A stretch of DNA of 64,000 bases, taken from Pseudoalteromonas sp. P1-9 (GTDB lineage Bacteria > Pseudomonadota > Gammaproteobacteria > Enterobacterales > Alteromonadaceae). Under the pieces are notes generated by a model, which was not told the DNA's origin, did no database searches, and saw nothing but the letters and a program-made list of their open reading frames with translations. The position numbers were made by a program, and so were the translations under genes. The stretch covers positions 1 through 64,000 of the forward strand of contig NZ_LKBD01000015.1 in assembly GCF_001399975.1 (NCBI RefSeq), given 5' to 3'. Shown in pieces: positions 8,720 through 17,564 of this stretch. Each line of letters begins with the position of its first letter. Position 1 is the first letter of the stretch.

Positions 8720-8863
8720 CTATTTTTTCTTTTTACCTTTGCCCTGAACCGCTTTAAAGCGTGGGTTTGATTTGCAAATAACAAACAAGCGACCGCGACG
8801 CTTTACGATTTGGCAATCAGGATGGCGTTTTTTCGCGCTTTTTAATGAACTTAAAACTTGCAT
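8720..8863 (-). CDS. rpmJ: 50S ribosomal protein L36, type B (zinc-independent)
   Basis: A 47-residue protein beginning [17 protein letters not shown] and ending in KGKKKK, clearly the YkgO-type L36 paralogue. It lacks the full CxxC ... C/H zinc-binding set of the housekeeping L36 (only two separated cysteines remain), so it is expected to work without zinc. Its start codon overlaps the stop of the L31B gene (TAATG), indicating translational coupling. In the family such pairs replace the zinc-containing L31/L36 when zinc is scarce, under Zur control, which fits the upstream box. Confidence 0.92.
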   Translation of the reverse strand: MQVLSSLKSAKKRHPDCQIVKRRGRLFVICKSNPRFKAVQGKGKKKK

Positions 8864-9114
8864 TATTTGCTTCCTAATTTACCAAAACGCTTATTGAATT
8901 TCGCAATACGGCCGTCAGATTGAGCAGCGCGTTGCTTACCTGTGTAAAACGGGTGCGATTCACTCGATACATCTATCGCTACATAAGGGTATGTTTTACC
9001 TTGATAATCGATTGTGCGATCGGTTTTGATGGTTGAACCAACTAAAAAATATGCATCTGCTGCTGTGTCGTGAAAAACCACTTTACCGTAATCAGGGTGG
9101 ATACCAGGTTTCAT
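8863..9114 (-). CDS. rpmE2: 50S ribosomal protein L31, type B (zinc-independent)
   Basis: An 83-residue L31B/YkgM protein ([20 protein letters not shown] ... SHPFYTGKQ). The CxxC zinc-binding residues of classical L31 are absent: the usual cysteine positions carry other residues, and the SHPFYTG signature is retained. It is the first gene of a two-gene operon with L36B, overlapping it by one base. GGAG lies just upstream of the ATG. In the family, type B replaces zinc-containing L31 in ribosomes under zinc starvation and releases bound zinc. Operator-like sequences lie 43 and 70 bp upstream. Confidence 0.95.
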   Translation of the reverse strand: MKPGIHPDYGKVVFHDTAADAYFLVGSTIKTDRTIDYQGKTYPYVAIDVSSESHPFYTGKQRAAQSDGRIAKFNKRFGKLGSK

Positions 9115-9156
9115 AAAAGCTCCAATTAATATGTTACAACATCACATAATATAAAG

Positions 9157-9171
9157 TGTTATAACATAACA
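9157..9171 (-). promoter_or_regulatory. Putative Zur operator of the L31B-L36B operon
   Basis: TGTTATAACATAACA is a near-perfect 7-1-7 inverted repeat that matches the gammaproteobacterial Zur box core (TGTTATA-N-TATAACA) at all but one position. It sits 43 bp upstream of the L31B start, where it would cover the promoter. A second, shorter palindrome ATGTTACAACAT lies at 9131-9142. Zur control of this operon is established in related bacteria. Confidence 0.7.
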
Positions 9172-9183
9172 ATCAATATTAAA

Positions 9184-9198
9184 TGATAATTATTATCA
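9184..9198. promoter_or_regulatory. Perfect Fur-type box
   Basis: TGATAATTATTATCA is a perfect 7-1-7 Fur palindrome. It lies 70 bp upstream of L31B and 108 bp upstream of the divergent HAD phosphatase gene, so the controlled gene is not decided by position. The match is seen directly; Fur binding is inferred. Confidence 0.65.
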
Positions 9199-9305
9199 AA
9201 AATAAATAAGTTAGTTTGCTAAGAACTTGGATTAATTCATTTACAACCTAATCTGTTAGCGTATTTTTGTTGTATAACGCTAAAAGCAATTAACACAGAG
9301 GCAGT

Positions 9306-9881
9306 ATGGAACATATCAAAGGTGTAATTTTCGATTTAGATAGCACACTAGTAACGTGTAGCTTGTGTTTTAAAACTATGCGAAAGGAAATTGGCTGTCC
9401 GTTAGACCAAGATATTTTGCAGTTTGTTGATGCGTTAGATGAGCCTAAACAGTCTTGGGCGAATCACACAATAAAGCGTTTAGAACTTGACGATGCTCAC
9501 AGTGCAAAGTGGATTGAAGGGGCAGAGCACTTCGTTCAGTATTTAATTAATAAAAACTATCCCACCGCGATTATTACGCGAAACAGTGTTGAAGCAAGTT
9601 CTATTAAAATCGCTAATAATCAAATACCAATCGAAACCGTAATAACCCGTGAAGACGCACCGGCAAAGCCCGATCCTACAGCATTACTTATGCTAGCTGA
9701 AAAGTGGAATATCGCACCCGCTAACTTGTTATATATAGGGGATTATCTTCACGACATTAACATTGCTAAAAATGCTGGGGTGGAAAGTGCACTGTTTTGT
9801 GAGTTCGAAACACCAGACTACGCACATCAAGCAGATTATGTATTTGAAAGCTACGCTGAATTACAGGCGCGTTTCGCTTAA
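9306..9881 (+). CDS. HAD-superfamily hydrolase (phosphatase-like)
   Basis: A 191-residue HAD protein with all four motifs: motif I FDLDSTLVT (nucleophile aspartate, with S replacing the common G), motif II IITRNS, motif III lysine in APAKPDP, and motif IV GDYLHDINIAKNAG. The cap between motifs I and II is short and helical, as in phosphoglycolate-phosphatase/PpaX-like members. The substrate cannot be told. The start ATG has AGAGG upstream. It is divergent from the L31B operon, and the Fur-type box lies in the shared promoter region. Confidence 0.85.
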   Translation: MEHIKGVIFDLDSTLVTCSLCFKTMRKEIGCPLDQDILQFVDALDEPKQSWANHTIKRLELDDAHSAKWIEGAEHFVQYLINKNYPTAIITRNSVEASSIKIANNQIPIETVITREDAPAKPDPTALLMLAEKWNIAPANLLYIGDYLHDINIAKNAGVESALFCEFETPDYAHQADYVFESYAELQARFA

Positions 9882-9939
9882 ATTGCTGAGTAGTGTGGAG
9901 TGAGGGGAGTTTAAAATGGATTTCGGTACGAACTATTAA

Positions 9940-9960
9940 GCTGCTAGTTAAGCTAGCAGC
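9940..9960. terminator. Stem-loop between convergent genes
   Basis: Perfect 8-bp inverted repeat GCTGCTAG / CTAGCAGC with a 5-nt loop, between the HAD gene and the opposing PGPGW gene. It has no long T-run, so termination efficiency is uncertain. Confidence 0.45.
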
Positions 9961-9991
9961 ATGAATGTATGTTTTAAAGCCAGTTTTAACG

Positions 9992-10204
9992 TTAACGTCT
10001 TGCTAATTTTTTATCGATAAACTGGCAAGATGATTTAAGCGCTTTTTGAAAATGACTTAAATAGCGTCTTGCCCAAGGATAGTAAAACGCTAACAACAGT
10101 AAACCAGCAATAAAAAAGATCAGTGATGGGCCTGGCACCACCATAAAAAGCAAGCCAAGCGCTAGAAACATTATTGCAAACACATGGTTTATCATTTTTT
10201 TCAT
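9992..10204 (-). CDS. Small PGPGW-type transmembrane protein
   Basis: A 70-residue protein with two adjacent hydrophobic segments (about residues 5-20 and 22-42) joined by VPGPSL, followed by YYPWARRYL and a basic C-terminus. This is the layout of the putative PGPGW transmembrane family, whose role is unknown. The start at 10204 is preferred over ATG at 10213 because AGGA then sits 9 nt upstream. It is a single-gene unit convergent with the HAD gene. Confidence 0.65.
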   Translation of the reverse strand: MKKMINHVFAIMFLALGLLFMVVPGPSLIFFIAGLLLLAFYYPWARRYLSHFQKALKSSCQFIDKKLARR

Positions 10205-10378
10205 CTGTAGCATCCTAAACGCATAAATTTACGTATAAACACGATATTTATTCATAGTATAAAAAATTTGGTTTAGTGCGCGAATAAATGATGTTACAAA
10301 CTGTAAATATGAAGCAAAACTCGCTGTATTTCTTTGATATAATGAGTGCAAACCCTGTTCCCCGTCACCGAGCAAGTA

Positions 10379-13300
10379 ATGATTGAAGTAATAGATCAAA
10401 AAGATACCTTACCGCCTTTAGCTGAGGCGTTTTTAGCTGAGTTAAAGACAACACACTACAGTGGTGAAATCGACATCAGCTATGCAACGCGCATAGTAAC
10501 CGCAACTGACAACAGTATTTATCAGGCGTTACCTCAAGGTATTTTATTCCCAAAAACAAGCCAAGATATTCAGCAGATTTTTTCTCTTGCAAATCAAAGA
10601 AAATATCAGCAAATCAAATTTACACCGCGTGGTGGCGGCACAGGTACCAATGGTCAATCGCTCACACACAGTATGGTGATTGATTTATCGCGCCATATGC
10701 GTGAGATTTTAGAGATCAACGTTGAAGAAAAATGGGTGCGCGTACAAACCGGGGTGATTAAAGATCAGCTTAATGATTTTTTACGTCCCTACGGTTTCTT
10801 CTTTGCGCCGGACTTGTCGACCAGTAACCGTGCAACCGTTGGCGGTATGATAAATACCGACGCGTCAGGTCAAGGCTCGCTTGTGTATGGTAAAACATCC
10901 GATCATGTACTCGGCTTAAAAACCATGCTGGTAGACGGTACTGAACTTGATACCGCACCGGTTGCTGTTACGACCGCTAAAACATACGCCGAAGAACAAT
11001 CTACACGCGGAAAAATCTATCAACAATTACTCAATACTGGCATAGGTTTACGCGAACTAATTAAAGCAAAGTTCCCCCGCTTAAACCGCTTTTTAACAGG
11101 CTACGATTTAGAAAATATTCTCAACGATGAACTAACTACGTTAGATGCAAGCCGCATTATTACAGGATCAGAAGGTTCGTTAGGGGTTGTTTGTGAAGCA
11201 AAACTCAATATTACCCCGATTGCCGAATTTAAAACGCTGATCAATATAAAGTACGATAGCTTTGATTCAGCGCTTCGTAATTCGCCGTTTTTGGTGGACG
11301 CCAAAGCGACTTCGGTTGAAACCGTTGATAGCCGTGTACTTAATCTTGCTAGAGAAGACATAATTTGGCATTCAGTTTCAAGCCTGATTGAAGATGTGCC
11401 GGGTAAAGATATGCAGGGCCTCAACATGGTTGAGTTTAATGCGACAAATCAGGCGGATATTGATGACAAAGTAAATGGCTTGTTGGCAAAGCTGGATAGC
11501 TTGATGGCAAATAACCAAGCTGGGATCATTGGTTATCAGGTAACGCATTCTAAGGCCGATATTCTAAAAATTTATGCCATGCGTAAAAAGGCGGTAGGCT
11601 TACTTGGCAATGTAAAGGGCAAAGAAAAACCGCTAGCATTTGCCGAAGATACGGCAGTACCACCAGAAGCACTTGCAGACTTTATTGCTGAATTTAGGCA
11701 ATTACTTGATTCACACAACTTAAACTACGGCATGTTCGGCCATGTTGATGCAGGTGTCTTGCACGTAAGGCCTGCCCTTGATATGTGTGACCCAACGCAA
11801 GAAAAATTACTACGTCATATTTCTGATGAAGTGGTAAAACTAACCGCTAAGTACGGTGGTTTAATGTGGGGTGAACACGGAAAAGGTTACCGTAGTGAAT
11901 ATGGCCCAGAATTCTTTGGCGATACCTTGTTTACTGAACTTAGAAAGATCAAAACAGCATTCGATCCGCTTAATCGGCTAAACCCAGGTAAAATTTGTAC
12001 GCCACTCGAGTCAAAAGAGCAGCTTGTTAGTGTTGACGATACTAAGCGTGCACATTTCGATAAACAAATCCCGATCACCATTAAAGACAGTTTCGATAAT
12101 GCCATGGGTTGTAACGGAAACGGTCTTTGTTATAACTATGATAGCCACTCACCTATGTGCCCATCGTATAAAGTAACAAAAGACAGACGTTATTCACCAA
12201 AAGGGCGTGCCAGTTTGATGCGTGAATGGATGCGTTTACAAAGTGAAAAGGGCATAGATCTACTCGAAAGTGAAAAAGCGATAGCGAAAGGCGAGACTAA
12301 GTCGTGGTGGGAAAAACGCATTTTCGCAAAACAAAAAGCCAAAGGTGCTTACGATTTCTCCCATGAAGTGAAAGAATCAATGGACGAATGTTTGGCATGT
12401 AAAGCGTGTACTACGGCATGCCCAATTAAAGTGGATGTACCGACCTTCCGTGCACGCTTTTTAAATTTATACCATGCCCGTTATAAGCGCCCGCTTAAAG
12501 ACTACTTAGTGGCTAATATTGAATCGCAAGCGCCGCTTTTAATCAAAATACACTTTCTAGTAAACCCTATTTTAAAATTAGGGTTTGTAGAGCGCTTTTT
12601 GAAAAACCAAATCGGTTATGTGGATTCACCATTATTAAGCGACAACGCCATTATAAAACGCGTGTCGAAGCAGTTTGCGTTTAATCTAAATCAGCTTAAA
12701 ACACTTGATGAATCGCAAAGAAAGCAAACTGTTTTAATTGTACAAGACCCATTTACTAGCTTTTATGAAGCTGAATTAGTGGAAGATTTTTGCCAGTTAC
12801 TGGTAAAACTTGGTAAAACGCCAGTGCTATTGCCGTTTAAACCAAATGGTAAGCCACAGCATGTAAAAGGCTTTTTAAACGAGTTTGCAAAAACAGCGAA
12901 AAACAGTGCTGCATTTTTAAACCAGATAGCGGAACTGGATATTCCTATGGTGGGTTTAGATGCATCGCTTGTGATGTGTTATCGCGACGAATATAACCAA
13001 GCACTTGGCCAGCAGCGTGGCGATTTCCATGTGTTGTTGGCCCACGAATGGTTTGAAACACAACACTTTGAGCAAAAAGAAGCAACCACTGATAATCATT
13101 TTGTGTTACTTAATCACTGCACTGAAACCACGGCAATGCCAAACGCCAGTAAGGTATGGCAAAGCCTGTTTTCTAATTTTGGTTTAACACTCAATGCTAA
13201 AGCTACGGGCTGCTGTGGTATGGCGGGCACTTATGGTCATGAAACGCAAAACTTAGATAAATCCCGTGCGCTTTATGAAATGAGCTGGCAACAAACGGTT

Positions 13301-13420
13301 GATAACACACCAATTGAACAGCTTGTAGCGACCGGATTTTCGTGTCGCTCACAAGTTAAGCGTTTTAATAACGGCAACAAACCAAAACACCCAATACAAC
13401 TGTTAAACAGTTTGCTTTAG
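10379..13420 (+). CDS. ydiJ: FAD-linked oxidase / Fe-S oxidoreductase, YdiJ family
   Basis: About 1013 residues in three parts. An N-terminal FAD-binding PCMH domain carries PRGGGTGTNGQSL near residue 90, and a vanillyl-oxidase-type C-domain follows. A 4Fe-4S ferredoxin-like segment has CLACKACTTACPIKVD near residue 680, and a C-terminal CCG-type domain has TGCCGMAGTYGHE. E. coli YdiJ of the same build oxidises D-2-hydroxyglutarate, so a D-2-hydroxyacid dehydrogenase role is likely. The start ATG at 10379 aligns with the E. coli start. An in-frame GTG at 10346 is unlikely because a TATAAT box at 10338-10343 would put transcription initiation at about that point. It is followed 31 bp later by the esterase gene. 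Confidence 0.92.
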   Translation: MIEVIDQKDTLPPLAEAFLAELKTTHYSGEIDISYATRIVTATDNSIYQALPQGILFPKTSQDIQQIFSLANQRKYQQIKFTPRGGGTGTNGQSLTHSMVIDLSRHMREILEINVEEKWVRVQTGVIKDQLNDFLRPYGFFFAPDLSTSNRATVGGMINTDASGQGSLVYGKTSDHVLGLKTMLVDGTELDTAPVAVTTAKTYAEEQSTRGKIYQQLLNTGIGLRELIKAKFPRLNRFLTGYDLENILNDELTTLDASRIITGSEGSLGVVCEAKLNITPIAEFKTLINIKYDSFDSALRNSPFLVDAKATSVETVDSRVLNLAREDIIWHSVSSLIEDVPGKDMQGLNMVEFNATNQADIDDKVNGLLAKLDSLMANNQAGIIGYQVTHSKADILKIYAMRKKAVGLLGNVKGKEKPLAFAEDTAVPPEALADFIAEFRQLLDSHNLNYGMFGHVDAGVLHVRPALDMCDPTQEKLLRHISDEVVKLTAKYGGLMWGEHGKGYRSEYGPEFFGDTLFTELRKIKTAFDPLNRLNPGKICTPLESKEQLVSVDDTKRAHFDKQIPITIKDSFDNAMGCNGNGLCYNYDSHSPMCPSYKVTKDRRYSPKGRASLMREWMRLQSEKGIDLLESEKAIAKGETKSWWEKRIFAKQKAKGAYDFSHEVKESMDECLACKACTTACPIKVDVPTFRARFLNLYHARYKRPLKDYLVANIESQAPLLIKIHFLVNPILKLGFVERFLKNQIGYVDSPLLSDNAIIKRVSKQFAFNLNQLKTLDESQRKQTVLIVQDPFTSFYEAELVEDFCQLLVKLGKTPVLLPFKPNGKPQHVKGFLNEFAKTAKNSAAFLNQIAELDIPMVGLDASLVMCYRDEYNQALGQQRGDFHVLLAHEWFETQHFEQKEATTDNHFVLLNHCTETTAMPNASKVWQSLFSNFGLTLNAKATGCCGMAGTYGHETQNLDKSRALYEMSWQQTVDNTPIEQLVATGFSCRSQVKRFNNGNKPKHPIQLLNSLL

Positions 13421-13451
13421 CTAAACGGCTTAACGTATAGAGGCAAGTAAT

Positions 13452-14045
13452 ATGATTCGCATCACACTGTTAATGTTTATGGTAACTTGCCTTTATGGCT
13501 GCGGCGGCAACAATACTGTGCAAATTAGCCCATACGCTAACATAGTTGCGTTTGGCGATAGCCTTACACAAGGAGTTGGGGTAGATAAACCAAATAGTTA
13601 TCCTACAAAACTGGCGAGCGAGTTAGGCATTGAAGTTATAAATAGCGGAATTTCAGGTCAAACCAGCAGCCAAGGGCTTGCACGTTTAAACACTGTGTTA
13701 ACTACGCATATGCCGAGCCTGATTATTATTTGTTATGGCGGTAATGATGTACTGCAAAACAAAAGTAAAACCCAGCTCGAAGCAAATCTAAGGCAAATGA
13801 TTATCCGCTCTAAGCAACACGGTGCGCAGGTGATGTTAGTTGCCGTACCACAATTTGGATTGTTACTTTCACCTATGCCTGTGTATAAAAAACTGGCTGA
13901 TGAATATGACTTGGTGCTTATTGAAGATACCTTGCCAGATTTATTGGGTGATGCCAGCAAAAAATCCGACCGAGTACACCTTAACGCGCAAGGCTATGCG
14001 TTATTAGCCAGTGAAATTGCAAGGCACATCGAAATTACCAATTAA
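13452..14045 (+). CDS. SGNH/GDSL lipoprotein esterase (TesA-like)
   Basis: A 197-residue lipoprotein. The signal peptide ends in a lipobox (LYGC, lipidated Cys17). The SGNH blocks are present: block I FGDSLTQGVG (catalytic serine), block III GGND, and block V DRVHLNAQGY (catalytic aspartate and histidine). It belongs to the arylesterase / lysophospholipase L1 (TesA) group and should act on acyl esters in the periplasm, anchored in a membrane. It starts 31 bp after ydiJ and may be co-transcribed. The natural substrate is unknown. Confidence 0.87.
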   Translation: MIRITLLMFMVTCLYGCGGNNTVQISPYANIVAFGDSLTQGVGVDKPNSYPTKLASELGIEVINSGISGQTSSQGLARLNTVLTTHMPSLIIICYGGNDVLQNKSKTQLEANLRQMIIRSKQHGAQVMLVAVPQFGLLLSPMPVYKKLADEYDLVLIEDTLPDLLGDASKKSDRVHLNAQGYALLASEIARHIEITN

Positions 14046-14146
14046 AGCGTAAAAATAATAGAAACTAATTATTCCCTCTTTCGCAAGTTTGTACTATTTT
14101 CAAAGGGTTAAATACCTAATTTTAATTGCGATTTAGAGGGAAGACT

Positions 14147-15121
14147 ATGGCGCAAGCACCTTTACAACCCAACTTTATTCAGTTTCCTGGCAATGTGATT
14201 GCCGAACCACCGTGTCGCATGTTAAATGCTAATCAGTATGGCTTTTTCGTTAAAGGCTGTAGCGAAAAAATTCAAACCTATATCGACACAACACTCAACG
14301 CGGTTAAATCAGATGAGTTTCGCTTCAAGGCGCTAAGTGCGTATACCTTGCTTACCTTTACGGATATCGAAAACATCGCATCTAAAGTACCTCCGTTTAG
14401 TGAACAAGGTTGGATGCAAGAGACTGACATTATATTTTGGTTACCAGTAGCCAAAATGGTGAACAAACGTGGTAAAGAAAAAGTTGACCATATTTATTGG
14501 TACCCAGCGTTTATCACAGTAAATAATATTTATGCATTGATTAATGGACGCGAGACCTGGGGTTACAACAAATATTTATGTGACTATAAAATGCCAAACA
14601 TTGGTGAGTTACCTCAGTTTTTTGAGCTTAGCCTTGATGCCTTTCAGCCTTTTTCGCCGAATACCAAAATGGCAAAACATAAACTGCTTGAAGTAAATTT
14701 AGTTGAGCAAGGCGGCGAACACCCTGTGAGTGATTTTGTTGAATTGGTGAAAGAAGCGTTTGAAATTCTAAAGTCCGATACTGACTTCTTTGATCTTGAT
14801 TTAAACGCTATCAAGCAGTTACTTGATGGTTTTGTAAACCCGCAAATGGACCAGATCCTATTCAAGCAATTACCAAATGGTGATGGCAGTAAAGCAGTTT
14901 ACCAAGGCGTTGTGCATTCTCCGTCAATTATTAAGAAGGTACACAGCGCTAAAATCTATAAGCATGAATTTGATGTGACCGTGTATCAGCTAGATACGTT
15001 TCCGCTTGGTGAAATGTTTGGTATTTATCCCGGCACCCATCGCGCGCTGTTACCATTTAATGTTGTAATGGATTTTGATCAAGAAAAAGCGTGTGAAATT
15101 ATAGCTACAAAAGGACTTTAA
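14147..15121 (+). CDS. Acetoacetate decarboxylase-family protein
   Basis: A 324-residue protein that I place in the acetoacetate-decarboxylase fold on the basis of PAFITVNNIYALINGRETWGYNK (binding-pocket region, here with many aromatics) and the C-terminal GTHRALLPFNVVMDFD. The Schiff-base lysine of true decarboxylases cannot be assigned with confidence, so the activity may differ. The start at 14147 has GAGGGAAG just upstream and is preferred over an ATG-less extension. The stop is one base from the start of the FAD oxidoreductase gene, so the two form a tight operon and probably act on the same substrate. Confidence 0.65.
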   Translation: MAQAPLQPNFIQFPGNVIAEPPCRMLNANQYGFFVKGCSEKIQTYIDTTLNAVKSDEFRFKALSAYTLLTFTDIENIASKVPPFSEQGWMQETDIIFWLPVAKMVNKRGKEKVDHIYWYPAFITVNNIYALINGRETWGYNKYLCDYKMPNIGELPQFFELSLDAFQPFSPNTKMAKHKLLEVNLVEQGGEHPVSDFVELVKEAFEILKSDTDFFDLDLNAIKQLLDGFVNPQMDQILFKQLPNGDGSKAVYQGVVHSPSIIKKVHSAKIYKHEFDVTVYQLDTFPLGEMFGIYPGTHRALLPFNVVMDFDQEKACEIIATKGL

Positions 15122-15122
15122 C

Positions 15123-17372
15123 ATGGCGAAAGAAAAAATTGTGATACTTGGCGGTGGCGTGTCAGCTATGACCGCCGCGGTGTATTTAACAGACGATGAC
15201 AACTGGCAAGATAAGTACGATATTACTGTGTATCAGCAAGGTTGGCGCATTGGTGGTAAAGGCGCCAGTGGCCGGAATCCTTACTTGGGCCAACGTATCG
15301 AAGAGCACGGACTGCACGTATGGTTTGGCGCTTATGTAAATTCGTTTAAAACGATTCAATCAGTCTACGATAAATTAGCACGCCCCGACAGCATGCCGCT
15401 AGCAACCTGGCAAGAGGCGTTTAAGCCTCACAGTTATGTTGTATTACAAGAGCTGATTGATAACGAGTGGCAAACATGGCCTGTCGATTTTCCGCTAATT
15501 CCGGGCAACCCTGCGGATGGCACATTGGATTTACACTTTTGGGAAATCGCGCGATTATTGTATTTTTGGATAAAAAAGTTTATCGGCGAATTAGAGCACA
15601 AAGCGAACTCATTGAATAAGGCGCGCGATATTAAAACGCCTGAAAACGACGAAGAGCAAAACCTTTTTGACCACTTTATTGATGAAGTAAAAGAAAAAGT
15701 CGACGATATCAGAGACGAATGGCGAGAGTTTAAAGACGATGCCGAAGATTCGCTAGAAACGTTCTCAAAACATATTCAAGTAACGCTAAGTGAGCTTAGT
15801 TACTTTTTTGATAAGCGCGCTAGCGATAAAAACCTTTCTAATACGAAACACCCATCCGCGATTCAGTGGATCATCCGACGTTTTAAGCGTTGGTTAAACG
15901 AAGAGTTTGAAGACTTACTTGAAGATAACGCTGATATTCGACGCCTTTATATTTGCGCTGATTTAGCCCTTGCCATGATGGAAGGCTTAATTGAAGACAA
16001 GGTGTTTGAACGTGGCTTTGGCGCAATTAACAATCTTGATTTTAGAGCGTGGTTAGAAAAGCACGGGGCAAACACACAATTTTCAGTAGATTCTGCGCCG
16101 GTTCGAGGTTTTTACGATCTTGTCTTTGCTTACCAAGATGGGGACTTTGCAAAACCCAATGTGGAAGCGGGCGTCGCGGCATTGGCAATGCTGCGCTTAT
16201 CGCTGTGTTATCACGGCGGAGTTATGTGGAAAATGCAAGCAGGTATGGGCGATACCATATTTAGTCCGATTTACGAGTTACTCATTAAACGCGGCGTTAA
16301 GTTTGAATATTTCCACCAAGTGACGCAACTTTTGCCAACGCAAAGCAATGCAGGTGAAAACAGTGTCGATGAGATTAAACTGATAAAGCAGGTTGCACTA
16401 AAAACAGGGCAATACCATCCGCTTGTTGATGTAAAAGGACTACCATGCTGGCCGTCATATCCACTTTATGAGCAAATTGATGATGAGCAAGCAGCGCTAA
16501 TAAAGCAGCACAATATTAATTTAGAGAGCTTTTACAGTGATTGGCCAAATGTGTATCAGCAATACTTTGGCGAAGCCCTGCCAGAAGTGACGCTAACACA
16601 GGGCGTTGATTTTGATAAAGTCATTTATGGTATATCGGTGGCAAGCTTGCCTCATCTATGCGAAAAGTTATTAGCAAAAGACCAAGGACTCAGTTTAACC
16701 TCACAAAAAGTAAAAGCCGTTGCGACACAAGCGTTTCAACTGTGGTTAGATAAACCGCTTGATGAAACCGGTTGGGCATATACGCCAGCAAGTGGTGAGC
16801 AACCAATTTTAAGTGGTTTTAGCGAACCCTTTGATACCTGGGCGTCAATGGAGCAGCTGATTAATAAAGAAGATTGGCATGGTGATGTCGAGCCGAAAAA
16901 TGTAGCCTATTTTTGCAGCGCATTTACGCAAGACAGTTTTCCACCAAGTACCCAGAGTGATTTTCAAGCCGTGTGTAACGCACGCGTAAAAGCCAATAGT
17001 GTTCTTAAACTTACGCAGCAAATGTATCCACTGTGGCCGGATATTGCCAAACAAGGTGAATTTGATTGGCAAGCACTAATGGATACAACAAATGCGGTAG
17101 GAGAGGCGCGCTTTGATAGCCAATATTGGCGCGCAAATGTAGATCCCAGTGAGCGTTATGTTATGTCGGTGGTTGATTCCAGCAAATACCGTTTAGCAAC
17201 GGATGGAACGCAATTTACTAATCTGCTGATTACCGGAGATTGGATTAAAACCGGTGTTAATGCAGGTTGTGTAGAAGCGGCAACCATGGCGGGTATGGCA
17301 ACATCCCGCGCTATTTGTGGTTACCCAAATCATATTAGTGGTGAATTTGGTTTTGAGCCTGACGAGCAATAA
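15123..17372 (+). CDS. Large FAD-dependent amine-oxidase-like oxidoreductase
   Basis: A 749-residue protein. The N-terminal Rossmann FAD motif is KIVILGGGVSAMTAAVYLTD, followed by QGWRIGGKGASGR (the second FAD-contact motif of phytoene-desaturase and amine-oxidase-like flavoproteins) and EEHGLHVWFGAY. The C-terminal FAD-closing motif TGDWIKTGVNAGCVEAATMAG is intact. A charged, probably coiled insert of about 100 residues (around 160-260) separates the N-terminal blocks. The family includes hydroxysqualene- and carotenoid-type desaturases, but the substrate here is unknown. It begins 1 nt after the decarboxylase-like gene, a conserved-looking pairing. Confidence 0.75.
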   Translation: MAKEKIVILGGGVSAMTAAVYLTDDDNWQDKYDITVYQQGWRIGGKGASGRNPYLGQRIEEHGLHVWFGAYVNSFKTIQSVYDKLARPDSMPLATWQEAFKPHSYVVLQELIDNEWQTWPVDFPLIPGNPADGTLDLHFWEIARLLYFWIKKFIGELEHKANSLNKARDIKTPENDEEQNLFDHFIDEVKEKVDDIRDEWREFKDDAEDSLETFSKHIQVTLSELSYFFDKRASDKNLSNTKHPSAIQWIIRRFKRWLNEEFEDLLEDNADIRRLYICADLALAMMEGLIEDKVFERGFGAINNLDFRAWLEKHGANTQFSVDSAPVRGFYDLVFAYQDGDFAKPNVEAGVAALAMLRLSLCYHGGVMWKMQAGMGDTIFSPIYELLIKRGVKFEYFHQVTQLLPTQSNAGENSVDEIKLIKQVALKTGQYHPLVDVKGLPCWPSYPLYEQIDDEQAALIKQHNINLESFYSDWPNVYQQYFGEALPEVTLTQGVDFDKVIYGISVASLPHLCEKLLAKDQGLSLTSQKVKAVATQAFQLWLDKPLDETGWAYTPASGEQPILSGFSEPFDTWASMEQLINKEDWHGDVEPKNVAYFCSAFTQDSFPPSTQSDFQAVCNARVKANSVLKLTQQMYPLWPDIAKQGEFDWQALMDTTNAVGEARFDSQYWRANVDPSERYVMSVVDSSKYRLATDGTQFTNLLITGDWIKTGVNAGCVEAATMAGMATSRAICGYPNHISGEFGFEPDEQ

Positions 17373-17392
17373 TAAAGAAGTTTTAACGTGAT

Positions 17393-17432
17393 CTTTCAGA
17401 TTTGATTAATAGGATTCATTCAAATCTGAAAG
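17393..17432 (+). terminator. Stem-loop ending the ADC-like/FAD operon
   Basis: Perfect 13-bp inverted repeat CTTTCAGATTTGA / TCAAATCTGAAAG with a 14-nt loop, 20 bp after the stop. A separate 7-1-7 palindrome CACTTAAGTTAAGTG follows at 17434-17448, right against the cassette cluster. No T-run is present. Confidence 0.5.
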
Positions 17433-17462
17433 TCACTTAAGTTAAGTGCCATAAGCGGAAAA

Positions 17463-17564
17463 TCGTAACACCTTAATAAAAGGCGAAAAATAGTAGGCTA
17501 AAATAAGCGGCAAAGGAGCGCAAGCCTGCTGTTTTGTGTAACTTGATTAAAGCATATGTTATAT
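17463..17564 (-). other. attC site, distal end of the inverted cluster
   Basis: On the minus strand R'' is ATATAAC (17558-17564) and R' is GTTACGA (17463-17469). The central stem is AGCAGGCT / AGCCTACT and the L' hairpin is CGCCTT/AAGGTG. Length 102 bp. The stop codon of the serine hydrolase gene lies inside R''. Confidence 0.85.

Noticed and set aside
10346..10378. GTG start for ydiJ
   Set aside because: It would begin almost at the probable transcription start and lacks a ribosome binding site; ATG at 10379 matches the E. coli start.
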